Positions 13,461 through 14,208 of a DNA stretch of 14,208 nt are shown here, in pieces. The notes beneath the pieces are model-generated. The model was not told the origin of the DNA. It searched no databases and saw only the letters and a list, made by a program, of their open reading frames with translations. The number at the start of each line of letters is the position of its first letter. Positions within the stretch are counted from its first letter, which is position 1. The stretch comes from Bacillota bacterium (lineage in GTDB: Bacteria; Bacillota; Limnochordia; Darwinibacteriales; Darwinibacteriaceae). The position numbers were made by a program, and so were the translations under genes. The stretch is taken from the NCBI GenBank assembly GCA_012799115.1, contig JAAZLY010000183.1, positions 1 to 14,208 of the forward strand, in the 5' to 3' direction.

Positions 13461-14208
13461 TTAGACAGCCACAGGGCCAGCTTTCTGAACTTCAGGTGCT
13501 AGGTCGGCATACTTGCTTTTGAAATTCTCCCGAAAGGCCTGGGCCAACTCCTGGGCCTTCCGATCATAGGCTGCCTTGTCTTCCCATGTATTTCTGGGCT
13601 CGAGGATCTCACTTGGTACTCCAGGACAACGAATCGGAACCTTAAAGCCAAATGTCGGATCGACTCTCGTTTCTACACCATCAAACTCTCCAGATAAGGC
13701 TGCTGTAACAATTTTCCTTGTATAATCCAAAGATATCCTCTCGCCAACTCCATAAGGTCCGCCGGACCAGCCTGTATTGATCAAATACACCTTTGCCCCG
13801 TATTGGTTGACGCGCTCTTTTAGCATCGAAGCATAGGCCAAAGGACTCAAAGGCAAGAATGGTTCGCCGAAACAGGCCGAAAATGTTGTCTCTGGCTGCA
13901 AGATACCTCGTTCAGTCCCTGCTAGTTTACTGGTGTAACCGGAAATGAAGTGATACATGATTTGCTCATCTTCCAGTACGCTGATGGGAGGTAACACTCC
14001 AAAAGCATCTGCTGTAAGAAAGATGACAGCGTTAGGATGGCCAGCGACACTAGGGTCTGTCCGTCCTGGGATATAATCGAGGGGATAGGCGCATCGGGTA
14101 TTCTCAGTCAAAGAACTATCAGAGTAATCTGCTTCTGCCTCTGTTGGGTCTAAAACCACGTTCTCCAAGACGGTTCCAAAGCGAATTGCATCCCAAATTC
14201 GCGGCTCA
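13461..14208 (-). CDS. pckA: Phosphoenolpyruvate carboxykinase (ATP), C-terminal part (5' end cut)
   Basis: The frame is open to the right edge and reads EPRIWDAIRFGTVLENVVLD and onward, so this is the C-terminal 248 residues or so of the usual 520-540. The enzyme makes PEP and CO2 from oxaloacetate with ATP, or the reverse in some anaerobes. Recognisable parts are TENTRCAYPLDYIPG, FLTADAFGVLPP (part of the nucleotide/metal site), TSKLAGTE, and INTGWSGGPYGVGERISLDYTR, near the adenine-binding region. VPSEILEPRNTWEDKAAYD near the end is also typical of the ATP-type enzyme, not the GTP type. No frameshift is visible. The P-loop lies outside the window. The stop TAA at 13463-13461 is 12 nt before the YaiI/YqxD GTG, so the downstream genes may share the pckA transcript. 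Confidence 0.96.
   Translation of the reverse strand, partial: EPRIWDAIRFGTVLENVVLDPTEAEADYSDSSLTENTRCAYPLDYIPGRTDPSVAGHPNAVIFLTADAFGVLPPISVLEDEQIMYHFISGYTSKLAGTERGILQPETTFSACFGEPFLPLSPLAYASMLKERVNQYGAKVYLINTGWSGGPYGVGERISLDYTRKIVTAALSGEFDGVETRVDPTFGFKVPIRCPGVPSEILEPRNTWEDKAAYDRKAQELAQAFRENFKSKYADLAPEVQKAGPVAV

Overview
The window looks like a chromosomal segment of a member of the Bacillota, probably an anaerobic, clostridia- or Limnochordia-like lineage. The reasons are near-perfect AGGAGG-type ribosome binding sites, GTG/TTG starts, very tight gene packing, a CwlD-type membrane-anchored amidase, LuxS, a CotS-like kinase fold and an ATP-dependent PEP carboxykinase. Base composition looks even (about half G+C by eye). 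I see no mobile element, CRISPR array, rRNA or tRNA gene. The species cannot be named from the sequence alone.

Layout. (1) 1-673, minus: a CwlD-like N-acetylmuramoyl-L-alanine amidase cut by the left edge, divergent from (2) 754-1904, plus: a secreted SYLF-domain protein whose stop overlaps the GTG start of luxS. A strong hairpin at 1912-1949 ends luxS and, on the other strand, glnS. (3) 1955-9296, minus: a run transcribed leftwards in the order sfsA, HAD hydrolase, APH-fold kinase, class I methyltransferase, psuG, psuK, with junctions of only 1-12 nt. It is followed by glnS, which has its own good sigma-A-type promoter overlapping the psuK stop codon. (4) 9421-10761, plus: cca (tRNA nucleotidyltransferase), divergent from sfsA. 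(5) 10685-14208, minus: the 3' part of pckA, then a YaiI/YqxD protein, a NYN-LOTUS-cold-shock-fold protein, a xylose-isomerase-like TIM-barrel protein and a GNAT acetyltransferase. The GNAT gene runs tail to tail into cca with a 77-bp coding overlap.

How it fits together. Much of the window concerns RNA and nucleoside metabolism: charging tRNA-Gln directly (glnS), CCA-end synthesis (cca), pseudouridine catabolism (psuG/psuK), a nuclease-fold protein (sfsA), a possible RNA or protein methyltransferase, and a putative RNA-binding NYN nuclease. Carbon metabolism is represented by pckA and the sugar-isomerase-like gene, and the activated-methyl cycle by luxS. The least explained parts are the adjacent HAD phosphatase-like and APH kinase-like genes in the pseudouridine operon, and the three-domain NYN-LOTUS-CSD protein. 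Most genes belong to known families. The novelty, if any, is in their combination and in these two loci.
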